From contig CAZAAK010000035.1 in the NCBI GenBank assembly GCA_964483145.1, positions 1 to 23,462 of the forward strand: a stretch of 23,462 nucleotides of DNA. Direction: 5' to 3'. The notes below the pieces were generated by a model that saw nothing but the letters and a program-made list of their open reading frames with translations, had not been told where the DNA came from and did not search any database. Positions 22,550-23,462 of the stretch are shown piece after piece. Every line of letters starts with the position of its first letter. The stretch's first letter is position 1. This DNA is from Colimorpha sp964483145 (GTDB taxonomy: Bacteria; Bacteroidota; Bacteroidia; Bacteroidales; P3). The position numbers and the translations under genes are program-made.

Positions 22550-23457
22550 CTATTTGAGCTCAATCAATGCATTGTGCATTATTACCTTAATTTCTTCCAT
22601 GCCAAGTTCTTTTGCTTTAGTTTGGGCAGCATCTTTGTATTCTTTAAGAGCATCCAGTTCTTTCTTTCCACGATAGGCAAGAATAAGCATCATCTTTGGC
22701 TTGTCAGCTAATACCAAATCCTTTGGGGTGCCTTCGTAAATTTTTAAGGCGTTCTTGACTCTTATTATGTTCTGGACATCTTCCTTTAAGGCTTGGCATG
22801 CCTCTTCCTTGTTGATGATGTCATTTGTTTTCTTTACGTGCGCTATAGTACCTGAAGTGCCTTCCGTGGCAACAGTTCCGACCTTGAGTTCTGCCAAATA
22901 GATATCATTGACGCCCTGTTCGTTAGGCACAGTGTCTACAATGACAAGATCAAATCTCGTCCTTGGCACCCTGTCTTTGACATCTGATTGTGCGAACTGC
23001 CATTCCATATCCACGACCAGATATCGATTCTTGTATGATTGATTACCTAATGCAATATTCTGCTGCACTGTAAATTCTGTGCCCTTCTTGTAGAAATAGA
23101 CAAGTTCTTTTGCTTGATTGAAATAAGTTCGCCACTTTGTTAGAGATTTCCAGTTGTCTTTATCTTCCATATCAATAGAAGGTTTCTTGCCTGTCTTGCC
23201 CGGATTGTAGTACTTCGCATCAAGCATCGTAACTTTAGGCTGTCCTTTGCCGGAGAAAGCAGTAGTCAAGATTTTATCTTTATGGTAATAAACCATAACT
23301 TCATTATTTAACCTGACTTCAAAGGACAATTCCGGGTCTTCCTTAATAGCCTCAAATAATTGTTTGAAACATCCTTCCTTATAAGCTTGAATGTGTTCAT
23401 CTGAAATGTTATAGTACTCCCCATTTTTAGACAGGGTTAATATTCAGTTATACTCAT
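22550..23457 (-). CDS. putative PD-(D/E)XK-like nuclease, cassette gene 1, apparent 5' frameshift
   Basis: The intact frame can start at TTG 23329 (259 residues), but protein-like sequence (NGEYYNISDEHIQAYKEG and onward) continues upstream in frame to 23443, where a TGA blocks it. An ATG at 23457 opens MSITEY in another frame. Adding one T near 23440 would fuse both parts into about 302 residues, so I give the gene this extent and suspect a 1-nt deletion or sequence error. Counting from the TTG, D127 (RFDLVIVD) and E147-L-K149 (YLAELKVG) fit the D and ExK of the PD-(D/E)XK fold. The C-terminal part (KPKMMLILAYRGKKELDALK) is lysine-rich. No family name can be given. It ends 1 nt before the MBL gene. 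Confidence 0.6.
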
Positions 23458-23462
23458 TGTTA

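Overview
This window is the large ribosomal-protein supercluster (str, S10, spc and alpha operons joined) of a member of the Bacteroidota, most likely a Prevotella-like Bacteroidales. Every real gene lies on the minus strand, so transcription runs from high to low coordinates. The lineage call rests on four things. A textbook Bacteroidetes promoter (TTTG, 19 bp, TACTTTTG) stands in front of rpsL. Most genes lack a Shine-Dalgarno sequence and have A-rich leaders. The ribosomal proteins are the zinc-free forms (long S14, one-cysteine L36, cysteine-poor S4 N-terminus). tuf is missing after fusA and adk is missing between secY and map. No taxonomic search was possible.

Layout in transcription order. 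(1) 23457-20690: a tight three-gene cassette encoding a PD-(D/E)XK-like putative nuclease (apparently frameshifted at its extreme 5' end, next to the window edge), an MBL/beta-CASP putative nuclease with RNase J-like motifs, and a calcineurin-like metallophosphoesterase. The junctions are 1 nt apart and a 4-nt ATGA overlap, so the three are probably co-translated. This is the accessory part of the window and the best candidate for an uncharacterised system. (2) 20689-20193: 497 bp holding a possible terminator for the cassette, a coding-like remnant ORF, and the rpsL promoter and leader. (3) 20192-17114: rpsL, rpsG, fusA. (4) 17097-11560: rpsJ, rplC, rplD, rplW, rplB, rpsS, rplV, rpsC, rplP, rpmC, rpsQ. 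(5) 11521-4636: rplN, rplX, rplE, rpsN, rpsH, rplF, rplR, rpsE, rpmD, rplO, secY, map, infA, rpmJ. (6) 4606-1545: rpsM, rpsK, rpsD, rpoA, rplQ, followed by a terminator-like hairpin. (7) 1435-143: eno, followed by terminator-like inverted repeats to the window end.

The core genes together make most of the proteins that start assembly of both ribosomal subunits, the translocation GTPase EF-G, IF-1, the RNA polymerase alpha subunit, the SecY channel and the N-terminal methionine peptidase. They appear intact and ordinary, so novelty has to be sought between them. The most striking intergenic object is a triple-helix-segment hairpin between rplO and secY, built from 9-nt repeats. There is also a strong hairpin between rplW and rplB, and a heptamer repeat between rpsC and rplP.

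No rRNA, tRNA, CRISPR array, insertion sequence or replication origin was seen.
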